NCBI GenBank assembly: GCA_905221605.1
Contig: CAJNDS010002328.1
Location: 1 to 64,000 of the forward strand
Direction of reading: 5' to 3'
Source of the DNA: Symbiodinium natans
Lineage: Eukaryota > Sar > Dinophyceae > Suessiales > Symbiodiniaceae
DNA length: 64,000 nucleotides
In this document: positions 45,601 to 55,944 of the stretch, one piece after another
How the letters are laid out: every line of letters starts with the position of its first letter
How positions within the stretch are numbered: position 1 is the stretch's first letter
Program-made: the position numbers and the translations under genes
Notes under the pieces: model-generated
Database searches by the model: none
Seen by the model: only the letters and a program-made list of their open reading frames with translations
What the model was told of the DNA's origin: nothing

Positions 45601-46055
45601 TCCAACTTCAGCAAGACCAGGTTTAGGTTTCTTAGGGGGGGGGGATCATAATTTGCTTATTGGCAAGTTGCACCATGCAACAGACAGAAATTGCGACTCT
45701 CGCCCTGCCAGCCTTCATGCCCTCAATCTCCCAGAAGGACATGGCTGTCAAAGGAGAAAGGAGTTGACTAGGAGAGTCGATGAGATACCTTGACCACGCT
45801 TGAGCAAATTGCCTCCATCGGGCATGCAGGGCTTGTTCATGGTGAAAGTGCAGACATGCAGTGCCGCGGTGCTCAACCAACTCAGAATGTGATCCCATTG
45901 TGTCGAATGTTTACAGGCTACGTAACGTAAACAGAAAGAAGCCAGCCGCCACGTCAAGGCCTAAAGCGCAGCGACCCACACGAAAGAACATTGTCGGGCA
46001 CTGAGCTTGAGCTGAGCTCCTCACCTGCGGCTGCTCGCTCGGGATCGTAAGATGC
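39660..46055. repeat. Segmental duplication, unit 1 core (aldolase copy A)
   Basis: Collinear with 55450-61850 at an offset of 15.7-15.8 kb. Exons are closely similar, while the sequences between them differ by many substitutions and indels. Confidence 0.93.
40221..45485 (-). CDS. FBA: Class II fructose-bisphosphate aldolase, copy A (21 exons found)
   Basis: Cleaves fructose-1,6-bisphosphate to triose phosphates (or the reverse). Exons on the minus strand: 45485-45441, 45299-45219, 45154-45098, 44923-44885, 44801-44741, 44565-44523, 44445-44398, 44188-44140, 44016-43976, 43789-43751, 43255-43189, 43080-43045, 42960-42874, 42607-42551, 42315-42292, 41891-41827, 41728-41685, 41503-41442, 41316-41297, 40610-40547, 40256-40221. 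They sum to 1065 nt in one frame ending in TGA. Class II signatures are intact: HSDHCAKKL (catalytic Asp, zinc His), TGGVEDGVDN, GNVHGVYK, FHGGSGS and NVDTDTQWA. The length matches the ~359-residue bacterial enzyme. Donors are 13 GC, 4 GT and 3 GA; every acceptor is AG|G. The start is uncertain: an in-frame ATG lies at 45530, and the frame is open further upstream. Targeting is unknown. Confidence 0.93.
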
Positions 46056-46431
46056 CTTGCTGCACAACCGAGCTCCGGCGCCCCTTGCAACATGGAATAA
46101 TTAGTAGAACGCGACGGCGAACACCCCAAACATCAGTGCCATGCTCCGGAATCGCAAGACTCATGATGGAAAGCTATTGACATCTTGCACATGTGAAAAT
46201 GAAGAGGTGCGACAGAAGTGCACATACCATCTGTGACGTTGCTTCTTTCTGAGGGTGTGGATTTGGATTTTGAGCTCAGATGACTCAACAAGCCATGGCC
46301 GGAGCGTGTCAAAAGATCTACAGCTTATGAAGGAAGTGCTGCTAGTGTGTCCTAGTAAGAAGTCTCTACAACAGCAGGAATGCCCAGCGCCAGGAACTGC
46401 CCAGAACCCGCAGCAAAGAATCCATATTTCG

Positions 46432-46920
46432 CTGAGGATCTGCTGGCTTTGATTGTCCAGTGGCCATGGCTCGTGGATGTTTATGCAAGCAACCTGCCTG
46501 GCCTGAACGATCCGAGTTTTGTCTGAAAGTCAACAGCTTGCGTGATGGCTTGTGCAGCACCGAACCCTTGAGCATTTTGCAGGAATCTGACGCGAAATGA
46601 TGGCAACACGCTGCCCCGACGTCGCATCCAACTGCCGAGTCTCAAGCCTTCAGCCCCTCGTCTTGCTGCAATAATCAAACTTTTGAAATTCGTGGAACGC
46701 ACTCCGCAGCAGCAAGGTTGTAACCGAGGTATCATTTCAAACGGAGCCCTCTGAAGCATGGGAAAACCGTCAGGGAATCCAGCCCTCTCAGAAACACAAC
46801 CGGTGCCACAAGACTTTGGACATGTAATATCATGTAATAGCAACTCAACCGAATCCCCAAGATGTCAAGAGCACCCTGTTTGCTTCAAATCGCCGGCGGG
46901 TCAGTCCAAAGTCGACCTGC
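46432..46920. repeat. Duplication unit 2, left flank segment
   Basis: Counterpart of 38362-38760. It starts less than 400 bp after unit 1 ends, so the two units are in tandem. Confidence 0.75.
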
Positions 46921-48847
46921 CTCCCCTGGCACCAGAGGCTCTTTCAGAGAAGCAACGCGCTTCTGCTCCTAAGTAACTAAGTGTCTGTCACTGGGGACTA
47001 AGTTCGAAACTGGAACGCGCCAAAAAGCTGCTCACCAACAAAAAACATGAAATGCCATGAACGATGCTGGGAGGATCGTTTGGCTGTTTCGGGGTGACAA
47101 CGACAATCTAGCCTAGAAAACGAGTTGCGAGTTTCCATGGTTCAAGAAAGCTGTTGGATGAGCTGCAGCCTTCTACCCCAGAGTCTGTCGATTAGCGGCC
47201 TGTGAGCCGCTGGTGATCCCCATTCTTAGCTCAGGACAGCTCAGGATTAGGTCGTCCATGAGCTAGGAGTCTAGGCTTGCTTTTGGATAGCAAGGCAGGA
47301 ATATTACATAATCTTACTGGGAAAAAGGCAGGTGCAATGAGACCACCAGCACAGACCCACCCCTGGACGAGTGACCGGCAGGCACTCATGTCAAGACAAA
47401 AAATTCGAACACGTCGAACGGTGATGGACAAGTTTGTGTGGCACCATGACAATTGTGCGGCTTGCCCTGGACTTCCCTTAGCATCTATCATAACCCAACT
47501 AGGCTAGGCTAGACAGCGCTGGAAAATGGCAAGAAGCTTTGCCCATTCAGCAGTTGAAGCAACCAAACGCTCAAACTGTGCAATGCAAGCACTTCCCGCA
47601 CCAGTCTCGTTCACTGCCACGACATGCCTGTGGCCGCCTGGACAAGTATGGTGCTGAGGGCGAGTTTTCCAAGTTAGACAAAGGTCTCATGCCCACTTCA
47701 ATCCATCTTCAGGCACTGTACCACCAAGTATCATCTGCGAACATACATGTGGGCGTTAAGGGTGGAGCTCAGAGAGCCTAAACACATTGAGGCCAAGCAT
47801 CTCTCTTCTTAGGAGGGTCCCTGAGTCCCTGCTCGAAAATTCCTCATCTCATGGAAGAAGGGCTTGGTGAAAAAATGCCAAAGAGATGATCCTTCCCGCG
47901 TTTGATGACACACGGTGCCTGCGCCTCATACACCGCAAACGTGGCTTCCTGCCAAGGCGGCACTTCTTGGAAGGATGCTAAACCCCTAACCCCTAACCCT
48001 AAGCCCTATAAAACCTAAACTCCCTAAACTTCTCGAATTGTGGGAACCCCTCTTGGAGCCCCAGATCGGCACTGCCAGGCACCCGCAAAGTTCTGCGAAC
48101 CCAGGGGAAGCAGTCCCCCTGTTTGGGGAGATGCCCAAAGAGATCCTTAAGGCATATTCCTTAATTGTGGGATATTGGGCTCTTTGGGTGGTCCCTAAAA
48201 CCTAAGCCTTCAACCCCCAATCCTACACCCTAAACACAGTCTGCAAAGGGCCGTGGGAGCTAGTTGCAAGACAAGATATGCATCCTATTTGGAAGCCAAG
48301 GTCTCTTCCACCTTCTCGGGTGAACTTGCGTCACAGCCCCACATAAGCCTTGGGTTACAGTCCGAGTCCATCACCCACAAGCTTGAGGACCCATTCGGCT
48401 TGCGAACCGTAGATGTCACAGGACCTTCTCAAAACTGAACACTGGCCTGACTCTATCCAGAAGATGCGCCTGCTTCGCTGCATTCAAGCCAATCTCGTTG
48501 CTCGGTATCAGCATCAGCTGGCAGGAGTCTGCATAGCCCTCGTTCCTGCGTCATGAAGTTGCAAACCACCCAGACCTGGGCCTCACCTACACCTCACTCA
48601 CAGCATGCCCCCCCCCCCCCGCTCGAAGACAAATATTAGCTTTGGGGTCGATTTATGCGGCCTAGCAGTCTGGCCAAATGTCTTCAAAACTTGGGATTGT
48701 GTGTTAAAGAGGCGGGACTGCTACTGACGCATCACGCTTTGGAAGGGCTACAACAAAACACCAGCATTCTCGTATTGACAAAACACTCATTCCGGCTATC
48801 ATTCTAATATAGGGGCCTTAATAAGAATAGGGTTTTGGGGGGTATTA
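46921..48847. other. No recognisable gene; telomere-like tract
   Basis: A degenerate CCCTAA-type tract lies at 47979-48030 and a C run at ~48607. No domain recognised in the short ORFs. Confidence 0.45.
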
Positions 48848-49558
48848 TTATGTGTATGAAGGGACCATCAGGGAATCTCTTCCTTCCTTCCTTCCGTCGC
48901 ACATAACCTCCCAGAGGGAGGTCGCCCTCACGGGCGTGCTCCACTGAGTCTGTCGGTGAAATATTGTGACCCCCCTGTGTGTTGCAGTGGGGGTACGAAA
49001 ACAGGGTGGAACTCGATCAGCCATGAGATGGGAAACATAAGCAACCAAGACTGCGATATACGAAGTGCGGTTCCCCCAGAACGAAGTGCCCAGCAAAAAC
49101 GTGCTTTCCCAGATGCCTCTGTTGGGTGGACCTGGGAATCTCTCTCTCTCTCTCGTAATTATTCCGACCCCTCTATTAGACATTGGCCCTCCCGCTGGCT
49201 TTGAGTGTGCCCGTCGTCGTGCGCTGGCGGAGGCAAACTCAAGGAAGGCCTGCACGCCAACATGGTATCCGACGCATCTTCTAACCATTTGCAGGACTTC
49301 GCACATTCTTACAACGCTGGCGTTCGAGATGCACTTATCTGTTTTAATGGGCATCTTGAAAGGTGAGAATGATGGACACCCCTTCGCGGTTGTATTGCCC
49401 GCAAGCAGTAGCAGTTCGTTCTTCTCCTTAGTAAAACTTATTTCTTTACCATGCTTTACCGTGGCCGAAACAGAAAGCTTCCGACAAGTGAAGCTCTCAA
49501 AGGCTGAATGTACGGCTGAATGCTCCAGGACATCCAGACAGCCCTCCATGAACCACAA
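48848..49558 (-). CDS. ORF of 236 codons, unknown product
   Basis: One of the longest open frames in the duplicated half. It overlaps the 68-bp segment conserved with 39049-39116, read here as VQAFLEFASASARRRAHSKP. The unit 1 counterpart is frameshifted. No domain is recognised, so it may be a chance ORF across part of an exon. Confidence 0.25.
   Translation of the reverse strand: MWFMEGCLDVLEHSAVHSAFESFTCRKLSVSATVKHGKEISFTKEKNELLLLAGNTTAKGCPSFSPFKMPIKTDKCISNASVVRMCEVLQMVRRCVGYHVGVQAFLEFASASARRRAHSKPAGGPMSNRGVGIITRERERFPGPPNRGIWESTFLLGTSFWGNRTSYIAVLVAYVSHLMADRVPPCFRTPTATHRGVTIFHRQTQWSTPVRATSLWEVMCDGRKEGRDSLMVPSYT
49191..49257. repeat. Duplication unit 2, short conserved segment
   Basis: Counterpart of 39049-39116. 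It is 2.3 kb from the left flank segment here, versus 0.3 kb in unit 1. Confidence 0.7.
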
Positions 49559-51432
49559 GTTGTTTTGCTTCTGACTGTTCGGTTTTGCTCCTTAGTTTGT
49601 AAACCAGTTAGCTGCAATGTGATTGGTGGTTTGAGTAGCAATCGTCTTGTCCTACTCCCAGACTCACGAGGTTCAATACCCTGTCATCCTGGCTATCAAG
49701 AAGGCAGTGGCAGAGTTGTGCCCGGGCTCAAGCTGCGACTCTGTTTGCCGGCCACTCTCGCAGCAGTCTCACTCGATCCAAGCACTCTCGCAAGTCATCA
49801 GGCAGTGGAGCACGGGCATCTCCTGACACAGCAAGGCAACCAAGCAACAACATTGTCTCGCGTCTCTTACCGCCCAGCGGTTCAGCACACGAATTCAAAG
49901 TTCAAACGGGCATGCGCTCCCTGCAGACTTGCATGCTCGTGACGGCCTAAAGCGCTCGACACCTCACTACATCGGTCAGAGATGTCAGGCTGTACCAAAG
50001 AAAGACAAGTAATTCGAAGGAATTATGAGCTCAAAGCCCCGATTCGCAGCTGGTCTCTCTCACCCTACATCCTACTCGCTCCATGTCTTTGCATGCATGA
50101 GCTCTAGCCCTTGTAACTCCAGCTCGGCATAAAGAGTGCATAAAGAGCGCCGAGACATTCAAGCAGAGTGGCGCAGCTTTCCTTGCTCGTCGCGGAAGCC
50201 AAGGCCTGCTGTGCGAACTTTCGGCTTTGCATGGGCATGGTTTTCTAACCCAGGCACTTGCCCTCAGAAGTCTGCAGTCTATGCTGTTCGTGTCGCAATT
50301 GCATGACCTTGCGGAGAACCTCCATCCCAGTTTGCAATCGTTTCTGAAATACATCCCTGTCGCCTGAGCGATGCAAACAGTTCCTTTGACAAAGCTCGGC
50401 ATCAGCCGTGAACGACCACTGGCTGGAGTAAAGCGCGTCCTAGGTTCATGTGGGACGTGCTCCAGACTCGCACATGCAGTGGCGGCTAGTCGTCGAACAA
50501 AATGCTGCGTAAGACAAGTCGAACAACGATTCCGCATGCTCATATGTGTGTGTGTGTGTGTGCATGTGTCTGTGTGTAAAGACATAAGCAAATAAATAAA
50601 TAAATATATATATATATATATATTCATTTTTTAATTTATTATTTTTTATACATATACAGGCGCGCGCGGGCTGGCGCACGTGCGAGCATGCGTGCGTGGC
50701 GGCACGTGTGTGTGTGTGTGTGTGTGCGCGCGTGCGCGTGCGCGTGTGTGTATGTGTGAAAAGCAATGCAATTGGGTCAGAATAATGATCGTGTGCGGTG
50801 CCATACCAAAACGTGAGATTGCATTCAAGCTGCACTGTAAACAAATGGTCTTTCAATCAACATTAGCCTCAAGATCACGTTAATCGCATGAAACTACAGA
50901 CTTCGGCAAAGCTGCTCGAACGACGGGATGGCCGATGTGCGCGAGCTGACCTGGACTTCAAAACTGAGGCCCTGACAATTTTTTGCAAGTAGCAATCGTA
51001 TTTTTCTTTCCACCAAGCCTTATGTAGAAATATGAGAACCCTGCTCAACCAGCCATGCTTGGCGAGGGTCCGTGATTTATAAAGTCTACCGCGATCATCC
51101 TCACATCTTGTGGATGGTTCTCATGGTGGTTGGAAGCTTGGAAATGGGCTGTGCAGCATATGCACAGCGACAGCTCACATCAAGCTGACAATCTTCGAAC
51201 ATCTCCGACCTTGGAATCTTGGCAAGTACGGTTCAAGTAGCTTGGACGAGTTTGGGAGACTTAGTCTAAAGAACCAAGTAAGCCAAGTGACTGCATCCTG
51301 TCAAGCGCTTACCATGCAAACCAAGAATCGCGAAGCAACATCCATGAAAGCCCGAGGCATGCCCTGCTCTCAGCAGCTGGTGGCTGCTGCCCAAACTGGG
51401 AGAAAATCTTGCGCCCGGTTCCCGATCCCTTA

Positions 51433-51475
51433 TTAAACCCTAAACCCTAAACCCTAAACCCTAAACCCCTAAACT
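51433..51475 (-). repeat. Interstitial telomere-like repeat
   Basis: Six consecutive CCCTAAA-type units, the best-preserved such tract in the window. Confidence 0.9.
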
Positions 51476-52411
51476 ATTATGATCCCTTCACACAAACCAG
51501 CCGAGCAGCTCCTGAGCTGGTGCCGGCGACCTGTTGCAATGCGCAGCGCCAGCCGGCTGACGGCCCCGACCTTCACTGCGGCCGCTGCTGCAATCCCATG
51601 GTGCACCACGACAAGATGGCGCAAGCATCATCACTCCGACCTCTATCTGAAACCCATGTGTGTCATGTGTGTCCCATGAATAAAAGGGGCCTGTGCCACC
51701 CCGTGTGCGCCACGGCGTAGGGCTGCCAAACTCGGCCGCCCGCGGCCACCAGCTGTGGAGGGCTCCGCCTGCGACCAGCAACTGCAGCATATTGTAGCCT
51801 CGTTTCAAATCTCCTGCCACTCCTTCCCTTTAAAGTGTAGCTGGGATGCTAAGGTTGCTTCGGGTCTTGCTAATCGTCTGCTTACGTGCCGCAGGATCGT
51901 TAGCTGCTGGGCTCGTGTTTCAAGAGATATGTATGGGCATAGCTTCCTGCATAATCTTGAGCTGCCCCACTGATGTACGTGTCAATGATGGCGTAAGGAG
52001 GCAGGCAGAGCACCACGACACCGTCCAATAACAGGTACAGCTGAGTCCTCGCGCACATGCCTTCCTATCCCGGCAGCCAACATGTAAGAGCGTTTGGCGC
52101 CAGCATCGAAGAATCCATGTTTGCACTTGTCAAACCAAGCGACACCAGACACCTCAATAGAAACTTCAGCTGCGTATATGAGCCCCGGTCATCAACACAT
52201 GGGAACTGCAATCTGCTCGGTGCAATTTTCAGCTCCACACTGGGTGTGACAGAAACCTAAGAATCCTCATACGCAACCCAGGCCTTGCAACCGAAACGCC
52301 CAAGAACTCAAGTAGAAGCGGAACATCGGAGTAACCGTGTCGGATACCCCTTAGACTAGGGAGCCGCCCTCCATGGGGCCCTCCATCCACCGTCGGCACC
52401 GGTCACCTTAT

Positions 52412-52437
52412 TTAGGGTTTAGGGTTTAGGGTTTTGG
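52412..52437 (+). repeat. Interstitial telomere-like repeat
   Basis: Three TTTAGGG units in forward orientation. Confidence 0.85.
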
Positions 52438-54658
52438 GAGCCGTTTGCTCTCGGACTTTCACCACACTCCTCGAAACACCCTCTTCTAATCTCGCGCCGC
52501 TTCCTCTTACGATGCCAAGGCGTCCGCCGAATCCCCCACGTCCCCCATCCCTTCCACCCTCTCCGACTCGCAAGTCATGGGGGGGGATGGTGCCTGACTA
52601 CATGGGTTTCATGTAGTGGCGCAGCAGTATTAGAGGAATGATTATTGGTACTGAACCAAGGAAGAAGCTTTGATAGAGCGAAGGCTCATCGATGCTTGTC
52701 GAGGTTCCGTACGCGCTGGCCCTAACCTCCCAAACTCGAAACACCCTCAAAAGCATCAGCAGTTGAACCTGAAACCCCAAGTGCCACTTGACCTGTCCAG
52801 CGAGTGAGTCTCTGCCTTCGCTGCAGCCCAAAAACCCTTCGCAGCCCTTCGACGGCCAAAAATCTTTCGAGAGCTCTGTAAGCGGTGCTGAACCCTTCAC
52901 ACGCGCGGTGCTGTGTGCGGCTGCCGCCTTTCGTACTTGCTGGACTTTAATCGAAGCCACCCAACCCGGAGAGCACTATTGTGCGTCAATGCGTATCTAG
53001 ACACGTTATGCCACTGAAGCTGTAAAAAAAACGCGCTCCAAAGCCTTTCTAAGCCTCTCAAAGCGCCCCCCCTTTCCCTTGCGGGTACTGAGGCCTCGCC
53101 CTGGCGTCGCCAGGCGACAGCCGCGGTCAGGACACGGCGCTCTGCAGCGGTGAGGATGGTGAGGATGGTGCCGGGCCCAGAAGCCCACCAAAATGGGTAT
53201 AGTATAGACTGTATTAAACTTATATACCTGCGCTATACAAATATATATGTATATCTATATTCATCTATACAGTATATATATATATGTATACACACACATA
53301 TATATACATATGTATATATATATATATATATGTATATGTATATGCACCATGTTTATTTATTTATTTATTGCTTCATATTTGTTTTTATATTTAAGTTTAT
53401 ACTCAAATTTATTTACTTTGTTTATGTATAAAAAGGCTATTCCTCTGAACGTGTACCACACCAAGCACGCCAAGCTGTTTGAAGCTACTGTACCGCAAGA
53501 GGGACTCAGGGTCTCTAAGTCTACCTCCAGGCAAAAAATCTCGATACAGGAATCCGGTACTTGCAGGGTAGTTCTCTGCCTATGGCCTTGGCATGCATCA
53601 ACGCGGCGTGTCAACGTGAAGACACTGGATAACGCAAACCCTGGGGACTTGGAGAGGGAAGAGGAACAAAGGGATAGCGAAGAGAGAAGGGAAGGGAGAG
53701 AGGAACAGGACGGCGCCTGCCAGGATACAGCTGGGATGATTTTAAGGGATTGCACTTCACTCGGGATCAGGCTGGAGATATGTGGAGAAGACACGAGAAG
53801 ACATCCCAGCAACGCGCGCGACCTTTGGCGACAAAGCCGTGGCAAAGCCTCAGCTCTCTGAATCCACAAGTCTGCACGAAGCACGCAGATGGCCTCTCTT
53901 GCTGCTCTCCGCCACGAATGCTCAATCATCGTATCGTCTGGGCCATGTTGTAGGATTCAGTCCAGGAGCAGCAAGTATCTCCGTGATATCTGGCCTGCTG
54001 CCAGCTGAAAGTGGAGACCGTAGTAGGATGCATGCCTCATGAAGCACAGGTGCCGCGGGCAGGTGATCAGGTGAAAGAATCTGCCGAACCAAGCCTATAT
54101 AGACATGACTTAAACACACTTTTTCGCGGATCGCCACCTGGTAGGTGAAGAATACGAAACAACGGTACGCTGGCAGCTTCCAGCTATGGAGCCCGACTAA
54201 GACTTGTGAATTTCGCCCAAGGGCTTCGACCACATCTTCTGAGAAGATTGCCTTAAATTGCTCCAATTCCCGAATGCCGACCAAGCCCGCGAACACCCAA
54301 CCCCCCCCCCCCCCCAAAGGCTGATACTTTCAGCCTGGGGGCGTCTTTGCTGCAAGGATCCTTGCACAGCTCACACGCACACACGCGATGGTCAAGACGA
54401 AGAATTCAATACAACAATGACCCTGGAAAGACAAGGTCGAAAATGGTCAAGAATTGTGGCCTACACTGTGAACGCAGTCTCTACATCGCCGAATGCACAT
54501 GTTCTGATTGTCAAGCCGTCAAGCCGTCAAGCCGCATGGCTTCTTGGCCACGTGCTAGGACAAGTATGACAACCGCCCAAGCGGGGTCACGGTTCAATTC
54601 CTTTTTTATTTGTGCGTCTTCAAGTAACAAAACGTTCCTCGTTCACTCCCCATTTGTC

Positions 54659-55345
54659 AAGAATCAGTCCCGAGCTGGGCACATCCAGGCGATGAATGAA
54701 TCCATATCGGCACCTCCGTTTCAGGAAAGCATGGGGGTGGCCTGAACATGCCCCACCATACACCCGCAACAGAATCTGATACAAGGAAGTGGAACTACCC
54801 GCATGTAATTTTCCTTGAGGCGATCGCAAATCCTGACAGCCCAAGTCCTTCACGTCCTCTATGCCGGCCTCGCCTGACGTCGCTAGAAATTCGACAACCA
54901 AATCGTCGGCGGACCTTGCGTGTTTCGATGGGACGGTTGCTGCAGCAGGTCTTGTGAGCAGAGAGAACATGAAAAAGACAAAGCAATGCACATGAAGTGT
55001 ACGGTGTTCGTGCCCTGGTCTGGGGCTCATCGGATACTGGGGCATGCTGCCATAATTGCATTGCGCACATTTTGTTGCTTCCCATTCATTCCAACTCTAG
55101 CTGACTGTCGCTTCTTCGGTCTGGGCGCAAAGTCTACCAGCTGACGGTCAGCATTGTCGTCGTAGACCTCCCAACCTGCAAGAGCTGCTTTGCTGCTCGT
55201 GAATACCACAAGCTGGAACTTCCCAGGAAATTGAAGAAGCCATCTTTCCTAAGTTCTCAGCTGTAAGAGTTCTGACTCGCACGTAGCCTGAAGGCTTGAG
55301 GATGCACGCCGTCTCAGAGAGGTCCAGCAGAACCTTCAGTTTTGG
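54659..55345 (-). CDS. RluA-type pseudouridine synthase exons (partial gene)
   Basis: Three minus-strand exons fit this family. One ending at 55288 reads VLLDLSETACILKPSG. The next, 55175-55129, continues WEVYDDNADRQLVDF; splicing TCAG|GC to GCAG|GT keeps the frame. The third, 54741-54659, carries YGFIHRLDVPSSGLIL. HRLD followed by SG is the catalytic motif of RsuA/RluA pseudouridine synthases, whose Asp attacks the uridine, and LKP.G is the motif that precedes it. Such enzymes isomerise uridine in rRNA or tRNA. The 3' border suits a GA donor (CTT|GA). Later exons were not found, so the gene may be fragmentary. It lies 3' of aldolase copy B, on the same strand, in sequence absent from unit 1. 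Confidence 0.68.
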
Positions 55346-55944
55346 TGTGGTCATGGGTGCAGCTTGGGGTGCTTGTTGGCCACAAAACACGATTGCTCCC
55401 ACTTCCATGGGGTTGCACTTGCCATGTCTCGTCATTTTCCGCGCTTGGGTTCAATTCGCAATGGAGAAGCGATGTGATCCAGCCACGCGCAGTGTGCACA
55501 CTCGTGCTTTCTGCTCGCGCTAGGTCGGGAGCTCAACAAGGGGTATCTGAAGCCACGCAGCAACGTAGAGCCCGCTAAGTTCCACAAACACACTGAACTT
55601 TGTGCCTGCAACCTTGCTCAGAAGACACTGCAGGATCCGCATGGGCCCGGCCCCCCCTTCAAGCACCAAAACTCGTTTTAACAGGAATGTGAATGACAAT
55701 GCTGAGGCAGCAAAGGCTGCCAGATCAAGAGCGGCTTCCCCCCAACATCATCATGCTTGGAGCCGTGATGGGTTACCTTGACTTGTATTCGGTCGCTCCC
55801 CAGCAATGCCACCAAGTGCAGCTGCAAGGCGAGTCTCTAAGCTCGCGTGGTCTGTGAAACTCCCTAACAGGGTGATGGACATCCTGCACAATGACTACGT
55901 CTTTGAGACATGGCCGTGGCACGCAGTCCAGAGATCTTGGCCGA

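Larger units (their letters stand above)
49559..54658. other. Mostly unrecognised sequence with microsatellites
   Basis: Contains GT repeats at ~50546-50576 and ~50707-50757, an AT-rich stretch at ~50590-50655, and TA repeats at ~53222-53345. Reverse CCCTAAA repeats lie at 51433-51475 and forward TTTAGGG repeats at 52412-52437, with a C15 run at 54301-54315. A minus segment near 54275-54180 (ELEQFKAIFSEDVVEALGRN) looks protein-like and could be an exon, but is not recognised. Confidence 0.45.

Noticed and set aside
45640-45760. Conserved ORF starting MSFWEIEGMKAGRARVAIS (also at 61556) as the aldolase N-terminus
   Set aside because: The segment is conserved in both units, but it is open on both strands, has no link by splice sites I can defend, and does not resemble a targeting peptide.
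53357-53929. 190-codon minus ORF and 204-codon plus ORF in the same place
   Set aside because: Both strands are open, the ends run into TA repeats and no domain is recognisable on either.
54540-54620. Possible tRNA from a GGTTCAATTCC-like T loop near 54590
   Set aside because: No matching acceptor, D or anticodon stems could be folded around it. No other tRNA candidate was found.
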